From Halorubrum rubrum (GTDB lineage: Archaea > Halobacteriota > Halobacteria > Halobacteriales > Haloferacaceae): DNA of 64,000 bases. Made by a program: the position numbers and the translations under genes. Shown here in pieces: positions 31,913 to 41,533 of this stretch (its first letter is position 1; each line of letters starts with the position of its first letter). The stretch covers positions 1 through 64,000 of the forward strand of contig NZ_JANHDM010000010.1 of NCBI RefSeq assembly GCF_024494685.1, given 5' to 3'. Below the pieces are notes generated by a model that was given only the letters and a program-made list of their open reading frames with translations, was not told the origin of the DNA and made no database searches.

Positions 31913-33517
31913 ATGAAGGTACTCGTCACGGACCCGATCGCCGACCCTGGCCTCGAGCGGCTCCGGGAGGCCGGCCACGAGGTGGAGACCGACTACGACG
32001 TCGAGGGCGAGGCGCTCTTGGACGCCGTGAGCGACGCGAACGCGCTCATCGTTCGCTCGGGGACGGACGTCTCCCGCGAGGTGTTCGAGGCGGCCTCCGA
32101 GCTCGTCATCGTCGGCCGCGCCGGCATCGGCGTGGACAACATCGACATCGACGCCGCGACCGACCACGGCGTCGTCGTCGCCAACGCCCCGGAGGGGAAC
32201 GTCCGGGCCGCCGCCGAGCACACGGTCGCGATGACGTTCGCGGTCGCGCGCTCGATCCCGCAGGCGCACGGTCGACTGAAGGACGGCGAGTGGGCGAAAG
32301 GCGAGTTCCTCGGCACGGAGCTCAACAACAAGACGCTCGGCATCGTCGGGCTCGGTCGCGTCGGCCAGGAGGTCGCGAAGCGGCTCGACTCGCTGGGGAT
32401 GGAGCTCGTCGTCTACGACCCGTACATCTCCGAGGAGCGCGCGGCGCAGTTCGGCGCGGACCTCGTCGACGACCTCCACGAGACGCTCGCGCGCGCAGAC
32501 GTGGCGACGGTCCACACCCCGCTCCTCCCCGAGACCGAGGGCATGATCGGCGAGGACGAGCTCGCCCAGCTCGAGGGCGGCTACCTGATCAACTGCGCCC
32601 GCGGCGGCATCGTCGACGAGGACGCGCTCGCCGAGGCGGTCGACGACGGCGTCGTCGCGGGGGCCGCGCTCGACTCCTTCGCCGAGGAGCCGCTGCCCGA
32701 CGACTCGCCGCTTCTCGACGTGGAGGACGTCGTCGTCACGCCGCACCTCGGCGCGTCGACGGAGGCCGCCCAGGAGAACGTCGCCGTCGACACCGCCGAG
32801 GCCGTGATAGCGGCGTTCAACGGCGAACCGGTGCTCACCGCGCTCAACGCGCCCTCGGTCGACGAGACCGCGTTCCCGCGGATCGAGCCGTACATCGCCG
32901 TCGCGGAGACCGCCGGCAAGGTCGCCGCCCAGCTGCTCGACGGCCGGATCACGGGCGTCGAGGTGACTTACGAGGGCGACATCGCCGCCGAGGACGTCGA
33001 GCTCGTCACGGCGTCGGCGCTGAAGGGCGTCTTCGAGCCGCTCGAGTGGCAGGTGAACGCGGTCAACGCCCCGCGACTCGCCGAGGAGCGCGGCATCGAG
33101 GTGACCGAGTCGAAGACCCGCCAGACCGAGGACTTCCAGAGCATCGTTCGGGTGTCCGTCCACAACGGCGACGACTCCATCGCCGTGGAGGGGACCCTGT
33201 TCGCGGGCGAGGACCCGCGGATCGTCCGCATCGACGGCTTCCGCGTCGACGCCGTCCCGTACGGCCACATGCTCGTCGCGCGCAACACCGACGAGCCGGG
33301 CGTCATCGGCCTCATCGGGACCGTCCTCGGCGACCACGAGGTCAACATCGCGGGGATGTTCAACGGCCGCGAGACGCAGGGCGGACAGGCGCTGACGGTG
33401 TACAACCTCGATCACCCGATCCCGGAGGAGGCGAGAGAGACCCTGCTCGCCGACGACCGGATCGTCGAGGTGACCGAGATCACCCTCGACGGATCCGAGG
33501 AGCGGAAGGCGGAGTAG
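31913..33517 (+). CDS. serA: D-3-phosphoglycerate dehydrogenase
   Basis: A 534-aa NAD-dependent enzyme starting serine synthesis from glycolysis. The catalytic and nucleotide-binding domains contain VRSGTDVSREV, GRAGIGVDNIDIDAAT, GIVGLGRVGQEVAKRL (Rossmann), LINCARGGIVDEDAL and TPHLGASTEAAQENVA with the catalytic His. An allosteric substrate-binding domain (about 320-445) and an ACT domain (about 450-525, HMLVARNTDEPGVIGLIGTVLG) follow, so serine feedback is likely. AAGCGTTAAC about 30 nt upstream may be the TATA element. Confidence 0.96.
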   Translation: MKVLVTDPIADPGLERLREAGHEVETDYDVEGEALLDAVSDANALIVRSGTDVSREVFEAASELVIVGRAGIGVDNIDIDAATDHGVVVANAPEGNVRAAAEHTVAMTFAVARSIPQAHGRLKDGEWAKGEFLGTELNNKTLGIVGLGRVGQEVAKRLDSLGMELVVYDPYISEERAAQFGADLVDDLHETLARADVATVHTPLLPETEGMIGEDELAQLEGGYLINCARGGIVDEDALAEAVDDGVVAGAALDSFAEEPLPDDSPLLDVEDVVVTPHLGASTEAAQENVAVDTAEAVIAAFNGEPVLTALNAPSVDETAFPRIEPYIAVAETAGKVAAQLLDGRITGVEVTYEGDIAAEDVELVTASALKGVFEPLEWQVNAVNAPRLAEERGIEVTESKTRQTEDFQSIVRVSVHNGDDSIAVEGTLFAGEDPRIVRIDGFRVDAVPYGHMLVARNTDEPGVIGLIGTVLGDHEVNIAGMFNGRETQGGQALTVYNLDHPIPEEARETLLADDRIVEVTEITLDGSEERKAE

Positions 33518-33695
33518 CCGGCGGTCGGCGGAAGGCGGAGTGGCCGGCGGTCGACCGAGACGCGCCCCGCGACCGCGCGGTCGATCCCCGTATCCGTTCG
33601 ATCCCCGTAGCGATCCGTGGTATCAACGCGCATGCGGGCAGTTCTCACGGCGCGTCGCGAAAACTTTAGACGCGGGAGCGGCGTACCCAGTTCCA

Positions 33696-36296
33696 ATGAG
33701 TCGCGGCCCCGAACTGATAATCACGGAGAAGGACAACGCCGCCAGACGGATCGCCGAGATCCTGAGCGGCGGCTCCGCGACGGCGGAGCGAAAGAACGAC
33801 GTCAACGTGTACAAGTGGGGCGGCAAGCGATGTATCGGGCTCTCGGGCCACGTCGTCGGCGTCGACTTCCCGCCGGAGTACAGCGACTGGCGCGACGTCG
33901 AGCCCGTCGAGCTGATCGACGCGCCGGTCCACAAGACGCCGACCCAGGAGGGGATCGTGAGCGCGCTCCGGACGCTCGCGCGAAACGCCTCCCGCGTGAC
34001 GATCGCCACCGACTACGACCGCGAGGGCGAGCTGATCGGCAAGGAGGCGTACGAGCTGGTTCGCGAGGTGAACGAGGACGCCCCGATCGACCGGGTGCGG
34101 TTCTCCTCGATCACCGAACGCGAGGTGAAAGACGCCTTCGCGGACCCCGACGACCTCGACTTCGACCTCGCGGCCGCCGGCGAGGCCCGCCAGGTGATCG
34201 ACCTCACGTGGGGGGCGGCGCTCACCCGCTTTCTCTCCCTGTCCGCCCGCCAACTGGGCAACGACTTCATCTCGGTCGGGCGGGTCCAGGGACCGACGCT
34301 CAAGCTGATCGTCGACCGCGAGCGGGAGATCCGCGCGTTCGACCCGGAGGAGTACTGGGAGCTGTTCGGCGACCTCTCGAAGGCGGGCGGCGACCCCTTC
34401 GAGGCGCAGTACTTCTTCCGGAACGACGCGGGCAACGAGGCCGAGCGGGTCTGGAACGAGTCGGTCGCCGACACGCTGACCGAGGCGCTCGCGGCCGCGG
34501 AGGACGCCGTCGTCGACGACGTGCGCCGCCGCACGCGGACCGACGAGCCGCCGACCCCGTTCAACACGACCGCGTACATCCGCGCGGCGGGGTCGCTCGG
34601 CTACTCCGCCCAGCGCGCGATGTCGATCGCCGAGGAGCTGTACACCGCCGGCTACGTCACCTACCCGCGGACAGACAACACGGTGTACCCCGAGGACCTC
34701 GACCCTCGAGAGCTGCTCGAGGCGCTCGAGGCGTCCGCGACCTTCGGCGAGGACGCCGCCTCCCTGCTCGAACGCGAGGACGGAGAGATCGAGCCCACCG
34801 AGGGCGACGAGGAGACCACCGACCACCCGCCGATCCACCCGACCGGCGACCTGCCGGGCGCGTCGGACCTCGACGACGACGAGCGCGAGGTGTACGAGCT
34901 CATCGTCCGCCGCTTCCTGGCCACCTGCGCGCCGGCCGCCGAGTGGGAACGGTTGCGCGTCGTCGCGCTCGCGAACGGCGAGGCGACCGCGATCGCGAGC
35001 GGGGCCGACCCGGTCGCCGCGCTCCGGGATCCCGAGGACGCCGAGGGCACCCCCGAACTCGCCGCCGACGGCGGGCTCCGCCTGAAGGCGAACGGGAAGC
35101 GCCTGCTCGAGGCCGGCTACCACGAGGTGTACCCCTACCGCTCCAGCGACGAGCGGATCGTCCCGGACGTCGAGGTCGGCGAGACGCTCGCGCTCTCGGG
35201 CCGGCGGACGGAGGCCAAGGAGACCCAGCCCCCCCGCCGGTACGGCCAGTCGCGGCTGATAGAGGAGATGGAGAAACGCGGCGTGGGGACGAAGGCGACC
35301 AGACACCGCACCCTCGAGAAGCTGTACGACCGCGGCTACGTCGAGAGCGACCCGCCGCGGCCGACCCGGCTCGCCGAATCCGTCGTCGAGGCCGCGGAGG
35401 GGTTCGCCGAACACGTCGTGAGCGAGGAGATGACCGCCCAGCTCGAGCGCGACATGCAGGCGATCGCCGCGGGCGAGAAGGGGTACGACGAGGTGACCGC
35501 CGCCTCCCGCGAGCTGCTCGAACGCGTCTTCGAGGACCTCACCGAGTCGCGCGAGGCGATCGGCGACCAGCTCCAGGAGTCGCTGAAGGCGGACAAGACG
35601 CTCGGTCCGTGTCCGGAGTGCGGCTCCGACCTCCTCGTCCGGCAGTCACGGGCGGGCTCGTACTTCGTCGGCTGTGACGGCTATCCCGACTGCGAGTACA
35701 CCCTCCCGCTTCCCTCCACCGGAAAGCCGCTCATCCTCGAGGAGACCTGTGCGGACCACGACCTCCACCACGTGAAGATGCTCGCCGGCCGGAAGACGTT
35801 CGTCCACGGCTGTCCGCGGTGTAAGGCCGACGAGGCCGACGAGGCCGAGGACGAAGTGATCGGGGCGTGTCCGGACTGCGGTCGGGAACACGGGGGAGAG
35901 TTGGCCATCAAGCGGCTCCGCTCGGGCTCCCGACTGGTCGGCTGTACGCGCTACCCCGACTGCGACTACTCGCTGCCGCTGCCCCGCCGCGGCGAGATCG
36001 AGGTGACCGACGAGCGGTGTGAGGAGCACGACCTCCCGCACCTCCGGGTCCACTCGGGCGACGAGCCGTGGGAGCTCGGCTGTCCGATCTGTAACTACCG
36101 GGAGTTCCGTGCGCGCGAGGAGGGCTCCGAGCTCCAGACCGTCGAGGGTATCGGCGAGAAGACCGCCGAGAAGCTCGAGGACGCGGGAATAGAGGGGATC
36201 GGCGAGCTCAAATCGGCCGATCCGGACGATCTCGCCGGCGACGTCGACGGCGTGGGGGCGGACACCGTCCGCGACTGGCAGGCGAAGGCGGACTGA
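33696..36296 (+). CDS. topA: type IA DNA topoisomerase I
   Basis: An 866-aa enzyme relaxing negatively supercoiled DNA. The TOPRIM domain (ELIITEKDNAARRIAEIL, TIATDYDREGELIG), the active-site tyrosine region GYVTYPRTDNTVYP, and GYSAQRAMSIAEELYTAGY are present. The C-terminus holds several zinc ribbons (CPECGSDLLVRQSRAGSYFVGCDGYPDCEY, CPRCK, CPDCGREHGG...CTRYPDCDY, CPIC) and ends with a helix-hairpin-helix repeat (TVEGIGEKTAEKLEDAGIEGIGEL). The ATG at 33696 is fixed by the conserved start; ACTTTAGAC about 33 nt upstream is a likely TATA. No intein. Confidence 0.96.
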   Translation: MSRGPELIITEKDNAARRIAEILSGGSATAERKNDVNVYKWGGKRCIGLSGHVVGVDFPPEYSDWRDVEPVELIDAPVHKTPTQEGIVSALRTLARNASRVTIATDYDREGELIGKEAYELVREVNEDAPIDRVRFSSITEREVKDAFADPDDLDFDLAAAGEARQVIDLTWGAALTRFLSLSARQLGNDFISVGRVQGPTLKLIVDREREIRAFDPEEYWELFGDLSKAGGDPFEAQYFFRNDAGNEAERVWNESVADTLTEALAAAEDAVVDDVRRRTRTDEPPTPFNTTAYIRAAGSLGYSAQRAMSIAEELYTAGYVTYPRTDNTVYPEDLDPRELLEALEASATFGEDAASLLEREDGEIEPTEGDEETTDHPPIHPTGDLPGASDLDDDEREVYELIVRRFLATCAPAAEWERLRVVALANGEATAIASGADPVAALRDPEDAEGTPELAADGGLRLKANGKRLLEAGYHEVYPYRSSDERIVPDVEVGETLALSGRRTEAKETQPPRRYGQSRLIEEMEKRGVGTKATRHRTLEKLYDRGYVESDPPRPTRLAESVVEAAEGFAEHVVSEEMTAQLERDMQAIAAGEKGYDEVTAASRELLERVFEDLTESREAIGDQLQESLKADKTLGPCPECGSDLLVRQSRAGSYFVGCDGYPDCEYTLPLPSTGKPLILEETCADHDLHHVKMLAGRKTFVHGCPRCKADEADEAEDEVIGACPDCGREHGGELAIKRLRSGSRLVGCTRYPDCDYSLPLPRRGEIEVTDERCEEHDLPHLRVHSGDEPWELGCPICNYREFRAREEGSELQTVEGIGEKTAEKLEDAGIEGIGELKSADPDDLAGDVDGVGADTVRDWQAKAD

Positions 36297-36400
36297 GGGC
36301 GCGAAGGACGGAACGGGCGGAGCCGCCGGCTCTCCCGTCGACGGCACCGCTCGGGAGAACACGCAATCATATACGTTCGGGCGTACTCCCGTCGGTATTC

Positions 36401-37810
36401 ATGGCTCGCGAGGACGACGTCGCGCTCGCCCGGTCGCTCGTCGGGGCGATCCCGGAGGCGGCGCTCGCGTGTGACCCCGAGAGCCTCGCGATACGCGCCG
36501 TCAACGACGCGGCGACGATGCTCCTCTCGCGGGAGCCGTCGGCGCTGACGCTGTCGGGGCTGTCGGACCTCGCCGTGTCGGGCGCGACGATCGCGGGCGA
36601 ACCGGTCGCGGACGCGTTCTCGGGACTCGCCGCCGGCGAGGGGTCGGTCGCCGCGGAGGTCGACGTCGCGGTCGACGGCGACACGCGGCGGATCCGCCTC
36701 CGCGCACACGCGACGGCGCTCGCGGGACGGGAGTGGCTGATCGCGGTCGCGACCGACGTGACGGCGCGGGTCCGCGCCGAGCGGGGGAACCGCTCGCGCG
36801 CTCGAACCCTCGACGCCGTCGCGTCGACGCTCCCGATGGCGCTGTTTCGGTGTGACACGCAGGGGACGATCGATCGATGGAACGAACGAGCGAGCGCGGA
36901 CGTCGGCTACGACGCGGGCGACCTCGGCGGTCGCGAGTTCGCCGACCTGTTCGACGACGACGGGTCGGCCGTCTCGGACGGCCTGACGCGGGTCTATCGG
37001 GACGGGACCGTCGTCGAGCGCGAGGCGACGCTCCTGACGCGCTCCGGCGAGGAGGTTCCCTATCGGCTGACGATGGGACCGGTAACCGACGACGGGGAGG
37101 TCGTCGGGGCCGTCGTACTCGGCGAGGACCGCACGGACGAGTCGGTCCGCGAGGAGCGGCTCGCGGTGTTGACCCGCGTGCTCAGACACAACTTCCGGAA
37201 CGACCTCAACGTCGTGACCGGCTTCTCCGAGCAGGCTCGAAACGCGGTCGACGACCCCGAGGTGACTGCACAGCTCGATCGCGTGGTCGAGACGGCCGGG
37301 CGGCTGCTCCGTCTCGGCGAGAGCGCCCGGAAGGTCGAGCGGCTGCTCGCCGAGCAGCCGAAACCGGAGCCGCTCCCGCTGTCGCGAGTCGTGTCGGCCG
37401 CGCTCGAGTCGCTTCCCGTAGCGTTCCGCGAGTCGGCCGAGATCGACGTCGACGTTCCCCCCGGAATCACCGTCACCGGCGTCGATCGGCTTCCGGACGC
37501 GCTCGGCGAGCTCCTCGACAACGCGATCCGCCACGGCGACGCCGACCGGCCGAGCGTGCGCGTCTCGGCGGCGGAGCTCCCGAGCGAGTCGTGGGTCTCG
37601 CTCGTCGTCGCCGACGACGGGCCCGGAATCCCGCCGGCCGAACGCGCCGTGCTCACCGGCGAGGAGACGCAGCTGAAACACACGAGCGGCCTCGGGCTGT
37701 GGTACGTCCACTGGGTCGTCACCGCGGGCGGCGGCCGTCTCGACATCACCGAGAGCACGGGCGGCGGGAGCCGGATCGAGCTCGGCCTCCGGGTGCCCGA
37801 CGGGGAGTGA
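36401..37810 (+). CDS. PAS-domain sensor histidine kinase
   Basis: A 469-aa soluble kinase. Two PAS-like domains (about 10-125 and 136-250; the second is clear, PMALFRCDTQGTIDRWNERASADVGYDAGDLGG) precede the haloarchaeal dimerisation box RVLRHNFRNDLNVV with phospho-acceptor H263 and the HATPase domain (ELLDNAIRHG N-box, VVADDGPGIP G1-box, TSGLGLWYVHWVV G2-box). No TM segment, so it senses a cytosolic signal. No response regulator is next to it. ATCATATACG about 33 nt upstream is a good TATA box. Confidence 0.92.
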   Translation: MAREDDVALARSLVGAIPEAALACDPESLAIRAVNDAATMLLSREPSALTLSGLSDLAVSGATIAGEPVADAFSGLAAGEGSVAAEVDVAVDGDTRRIRLRAHATALAGREWLIAVATDVTARVRAERGNRSRARTLDAVASTLPMALFRCDTQGTIDRWNERASADVGYDAGDLGGREFADLFDDDGSAVSDGLTRVYRDGTVVEREATLLTRSGEEVPYRLTMGPVTDDGEVVGAVVLGEDRTDESVREERLAVLTRVLRHNFRNDLNVVTGFSEQARNAVDDPEVTAQLDRVVETAGRLLRLGESARKVERLLAEQPKPEPLPLSRVVSAALESLPVAFRESAEIDVDVPPGITVTGVDRLPDALGELLDNAIRHGDADRPSVRVSAAELPSESWVSLVVADDGPGIPPAERAVLTGEETQLKHTSGLGLWYVHWVVTAGGGRLDITESTGGGSRIELGLRVPDGE

Positions 37811-37834
37811 GCGGAGCGCGGCCCGCTCCCCGGC

Positions 37835-38209
37835 TCACTCTCGGTATCCGATCTCGTCGCCGACCTCGACCCCGTCCGCCGCCCCCGCGGGCAGCTCGAC
37901 GACGGTGTCGGCCTCGCCGCGGGCGAGCCCGACGAGCGGCGCGAGCCGCTTCACCCTCGTGACCTCCCCGTCGACGATCCAGACGGCGTCTATCGCGAAC
38001 GGAACGAAGAGCATGTGGAGCCACCGAGTATCGACCTCCTCGAAGGGGAACACGAGCGCGTAGTCGTCGGGGATCGACCGGCGGAACATCAGCCCGCGCG
38101 CCTGCGCGAGCCGCGAGCGCGCCACGTCGACGTCGCGCGCGAGCGTCCGCAGCTCGCGGGTCGCGGGCGAACCTCGGTCGGGTCGGTGAACGAGTCGCAC
38201 GTCGGGCAC
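37835..38209 (-). CDS. DUF192 family protein
   Basis: A 124-aa protein with the DUF192 core: ARGLMFRRSIPDDYALVFPF, TRWLHMLFVPFAIDAVWIVDG, VELPAGAADGVEVGDEI. Start is the GTG at 38209; another GTG lies 9 nt inside. No signal peptide, whereas many family members are exported. Function unknown. Confidence 0.85.
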   Translation of the reverse strand: MPDVRLVHRPDRGSPATRELRTLARDVDVARSRLAQARGLMFRRSIPDDYALVFPFEEVDTRWLHMLFVPFAIDAVWIVDGEVTRVKRLAPLVGLARGEADTVVELPAGAADGVEVGDEIGYRE

Positions 38210-38269
38210 GTCGGCGGCAGTGAATAAATAGCCCGGTGGGTCGAACGGGGCGGCGGCCGGACGGAGCGA

Positions 38270-39322
38270 CTACGCCGACTCGATCAGAAGCGGGTCCCCG
38301 TCGGGAACCGCCATGTCGTAGAGTGCGTCGTTCTCGTAGACGGCGGCGCGCTCCCGCCGGCTGAGGACGTACCCGTCGCGCTCGGCTTCGACCTCGCGTT
38401 TCACCTCGCCGTGCGGGTCGAGGATCTCGGCGACGACCTCGCCGGCCTCGACGAACTGACCCTCCGTCGCCCGATAGCGGACGATGCCCGCGACGTCGGC
38501 GTGCGGGCCGTCGAACCGCCGGAGCTGGCCGTCGTGATCGAACGCGAGCTCGGGGTGCCGGTCGGCGGCCTCCTCGACCATCTCGAGCGCGTGGAGGACG
38601 TTCCACGTGCCGTCGACGGCGGCCGCGGCGACGTCGCGCTCGACGACGAGCCGACCGCCGAGCTCCGGGGTGAACGCGGGGATCCCGTCGGCGACGGCCG
38701 CCCCGGTGAGCGAGTGCTGAAGGTCGCGGGTCGCGGTCTCGCCCGGCGGATACTGGTTGACGACGGGCAGCCCGAAGGCATCGGTGAGCTCGACGAGCCG
38801 GTCGCGGAGCACCGCCGCGTCCGACACGCTCCGGTCTTCACCGTAGGGAACCCGCGGCCGGATCGTGTACGGATGCGTCGCCACCCACGACGTATGTAAC
38901 GAGAGGATCGCGTCGGCGGTCTCTCGCATGTCCCCGTAGATCCGCTCGCAGACGACCTGTTGGACGCGGGGCGGGGCCTCCGCGTCGGCGTCCTCGCGGC
39001 CGAAGTAGCGGTTCGGGTCGTCCCCGTGGTAGTAGGCGGTTCGCGAGTTGGTCCGGAACCCCGCGGGGTTCATGATCGGCAGACAGACCACCGCGCCCGC
39101 GAGGTCGGCGACGTCGACCCGGTCGGCGACGGCGTGGGTCACCGCCATCCCGGTGGGCTCGTCGCCGTGGATCGTTCCCGTCACCCACACGACCGGGCCG
39201 GGGTCGGCCCCGTTGAGGACCGTCACCGGGAGCTCCTCGGAACCGCCGGTCGGCAGCCCCGTGACGGCCCGGTGGCCAGTCGCCCGTTCGCCGGGAGCGG
39301 CCTCGGCCGTGCCGACCTTCAT
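38270..39322 (-). CDS. succinylglutamate desuccinylase/aspartoacylase family protein
   Basis: A 350-aa M14-like zinc carboxypeptidase-fold enzyme. Zn ligands are visible in GTIHGDEPTG (H, E) and SLHTSWVATHPY (H); the substrate segment NPAGFRTNSRTAYYHGDDPNRYFG and the catalytic glutamate region AFTPELGGRL follow. The C-terminal domain (about 255-340) is a biotinyl-like beta barrel (VEAGEVVAEILDPHGEVKREVEAERDGYV). Such proteins deacylate N-acyl amino acids or related amides; the substrate is unknown. Confidence 0.9.
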   Translation of the reverse strand: MKVGTAEAAPGERATGHRAVTGLPTGGSEELPVTVLNGADPGPVVWVTGTIHGDEPTGMAVTHAVADRVDVADLAGAVVCLPIMNPAGFRTNSRTAYYHGDDPNRYFGREDADAEAPPRVQQVVCERIYGDMRETADAILSLHTSWVATHPYTIRPRVPYGEDRSVSDAAVLRDRLVELTDAFGLPVVNQYPPGETATRDLQHSLTGAAVADGIPAFTPELGGRLVVERDVAAAAVDGTWNVLHALEMVEEAADRHPELAFDHDGQLRRFDGPHADVAGIVRYRATEGQFVEAGEVVAEILDPHGEVKREVEAERDGYVLSRRERAAVYENDALYDMAVPDGDPLLIESA

Positions 39323-39478
39323 CGGTTCCCTCCGCGGTATCGCCGTGTGCCGTCTCGAGAGGTCATCACGTCGGAGGAAGCGGCCGCGGCGACATGAGTG
39401 TACGTGCTCCGGCGAGCGGGCGGGGACACGGCGTCCCGGAAGCGGGCGGGGACGCGAACTCGGCGGGCGGACGGGGCG

Positions 39479-41533
39479 TCACCGGGTCCACTCGCCCTCG
39501 TACAGCGTGGTTCCGTCGTGAGCAACCGTCGTCCGGACGCGGCACTCGTCCTCCGCGATCCGGTTCGTCGCCTCGACGACGAACTCGCCGAGGTCGTTCT
39601 CGACGGTCAGCCGATGCTCGTTCCGCGCCGCGATCGACGCCGGGGCGTCGGCGTCGACCGTCGCCTCGTGCGTCGACGCGGAACGGAACGTGCCGTGGGG
39701 GAGGTCGACGCGCTTCTCGCTCGACTTGACGGCGCGGACCCGTCCCGCGACGTGGGCTCGGGAGGTCTCCCATTCGGTCGAGCCGGTCGCGCGCTCGGCG
39801 TGTGCGGGGATCGATCCCTCGTCCGGGCCCGCCATCCGGACCGCGTCCGCGAACGTCGGATCGACCGTGTCGTGACGGCGACCGGGGAACCGCAGCCGCG
39901 ACGGAGCCGCCGGACTCGATCGAACGGTGAGGGGGGCAGTCGTCACGTCGCTCGATCGGGAGAGGGAAGCCACCTCGGGGAAGCAGGCGCTTCCGACCGC
40001 GACCCGGATCCGATGGCCGGCCTCGAAGAGGTGCGAGGTCGGCTCCAGCGCGACCGCGACCGCCACCTCCTCGCCCGTCGGAAGCGGGTCTCGTGAGTCG
40101 AGTCCGTCACGGAAGTCCCCGCGAACCGCGCCGCGCGTGACCGTCCGTCCCCGACCGCGGGGATCGACGTCGACCAGTCGGACGACGATCGTCGGGTCCG
40201 GGACCGGAGACTCGACCCGCAGCGAGACCTCGCCGGATCCCGTGAGTTCCACGGGCCGCGCGAGCGGCTCGCCGTCGAACGTCAGCGTCCGCGCGTCGTC
40301 GTCGTTCGTGATCGGCGGGGCGATCGCGGCACCGTACGGGTCGACCGAGGCGAGCCCCACCGTGGGGTCCGGCTCGCAGACGAAGGCGGCCGGCTCCGCG
40401 AACGCGGCTTCAGCCGGGTCGATCCCCTCGGTGGCGTCGCTGGCGCGACCCGCCCCGTCGCTCTCGGGGCTCGATCCGTCGCCCGCGGGAGCGGCGAGCC
40501 CGTTCGGCGCGAGATCGAACGCGACGCGGTCGCCGGACCCTCCGAGCGTCGGCCACGCGTCGAGCCCGCGCCAGCGACCCGCCGTCGTCCCGCCCCCGTC
40601 GCGTTCGGTCCAGATCCGGTAGCTCGGGTGATCGAGCGCGCCCGTCGGCTCCCCGCGGAGGAACCGATCGAACCAGTCGGCCACCTGCCGACGGAAGTCG
40701 ATCGCGGACTCGCGGCCGCGGTGTGGCATCCGATGTCGCCACGGTCCGAGGAGGACCCGCGTGGGCGCGTCGATCCGGTCGACGTACCGGAGCGTGTCGG
40801 TGGTGTACGGATCACGCCAGCCGTCGACCGCGAGGACCGGCACGTCGATCCGCTCGACCGGGATCGTCTTGTCCGCCCAGTACGTCCCGTCGGGACCGGC
40901 GTCGAGGAACTGGAAAAGCCACGGGTCGCGGTCGTCGAGCCGGTCGAGTCGCGCCAGCCACGCGTCGAGCGAGGCCGGGTCGCCGGCCGGGTCCGAGGGC
41001 GGCTTCGCGTCGAGCGCCTGCATCAGGGTGAGCCAATCCATCCCGATGGTGAGGAACTCGAAGAGCCCCCCGTAGGTGTACGCGTTCCTGACCCCTTCGA
41101 ACGGCGTGTGGATCGGGACGATCGCCTCGAGCGCGTCCGGCCGCTGTGCGGCGGCGTCGAGCGCGGTGATCCCGCCGTAGGACTTCCCGAACATCCCGAC
41201 GCGGCCGGTCGTCCACGGTCGGTCTGCCAGCCAGTCGACGATCGCGGCGGGTTCACGGCCTTCGCGGCGAGTGAACGGCTCCTCGATGAACCCCGTCGAC
41301 CCGCCGGTTCCGACCATGTCGGCGACGACGACCTCGTAGCCGCGGGCGGCGAGGTACCGGTTGAGCGGGTCGTACGCGCCGTAGGTGATGCTGTCCTGTT
41401 GGGGATACGGCACGTACGTCAGGAGCGCCGGTGAGGGGCCGGGGTCGTCGACCGGCTCGTAGCGGGTCGCGGCGACCGTCTCGTCGCCGATCGGGATCCG
41501 GATCCCCTCGTGGCGGGCGATCTCCCCGGTCAC
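39479..41533 (-). CDS. CocE/NonD-type alpha/beta hydrolase (X-Pro dipeptidyl-peptidase family)
   Basis: A 684-aa serine hydrolase. The alpha/beta-hydrolase domain (about 15-260) has the nucleophile elbow GKSYGG near residue 116 and VVVADMVGTGGS; the acid and His regions are DGWRDPYT and GPWRHRMPHRGRES. A C-terminal jelly-roll domain (about 320-560) begins PEAAFAEPAAFVCEP and includes GSGEVSLRVESPVPD. An extra haloarchaeal C-terminal domain follows. Substrates of the family include X-Pro peptides and esters. It overlaps the M28 peptidase stop (ATGA), so the two hydrolases are co-translated and may act in sequence on peptides. Confidence 0.9.
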   Translation of the reverse strand: MTGEIARHEGIRIPIGDETVAATRYEPVDDPGPSPALLTYVPYPQQDSITYGAYDPLNRYLAARGYEVVVADMVGTGGSTGFIEEPFTRREGREPAAIVDWLADRPWTTGRVGMFGKSYGGITALDAAAQRPDALEAIVPIHTPFEGVRNAYTYGGLFEFLTIGMDWLTLMQALDAKPPSDPAGDPASLDAWLARLDRLDDRDPWLFQFLDAGPDGTYWADKTIPVERIDVPVLAVDGWRDPYTTDTLRYVDRIDAPTRVLLGPWRHRMPHRGRESAIDFRRQVADWFDRFLRGEPTGALDHPSYRIWTERDGGGTTAGRWRGLDAWPTLGGSGDRVAFDLAPNGLAAPAGDGSSPESDGAGRASDATEGIDPAEAAFAEPAAFVCEPDPTVGLASVDPYGAAIAPPITNDDDARTLTFDGEPLARPVELTGSGEVSLRVESPVPDPTIVVRLVDVDPRGRGRTVTRGAVRGDFRDGLDSRDPLPTGEEVAVAVALEPTSHLFEAGHRIRVAVGSACFPEVASLSRSSDVTTAPLTVRSSPAAPSRLRFPGRRHDTVDPTFADAVRMAGPDEGSIPAHAERATGSTEWETSRAHVAGRVRAVKSSEKRVDLPHGTFRSASTHEATVDADAPASIAARNEHRLTVENDLGEFVVEATNRIAEDECRVRTTVAHDGTTLYEGEWTR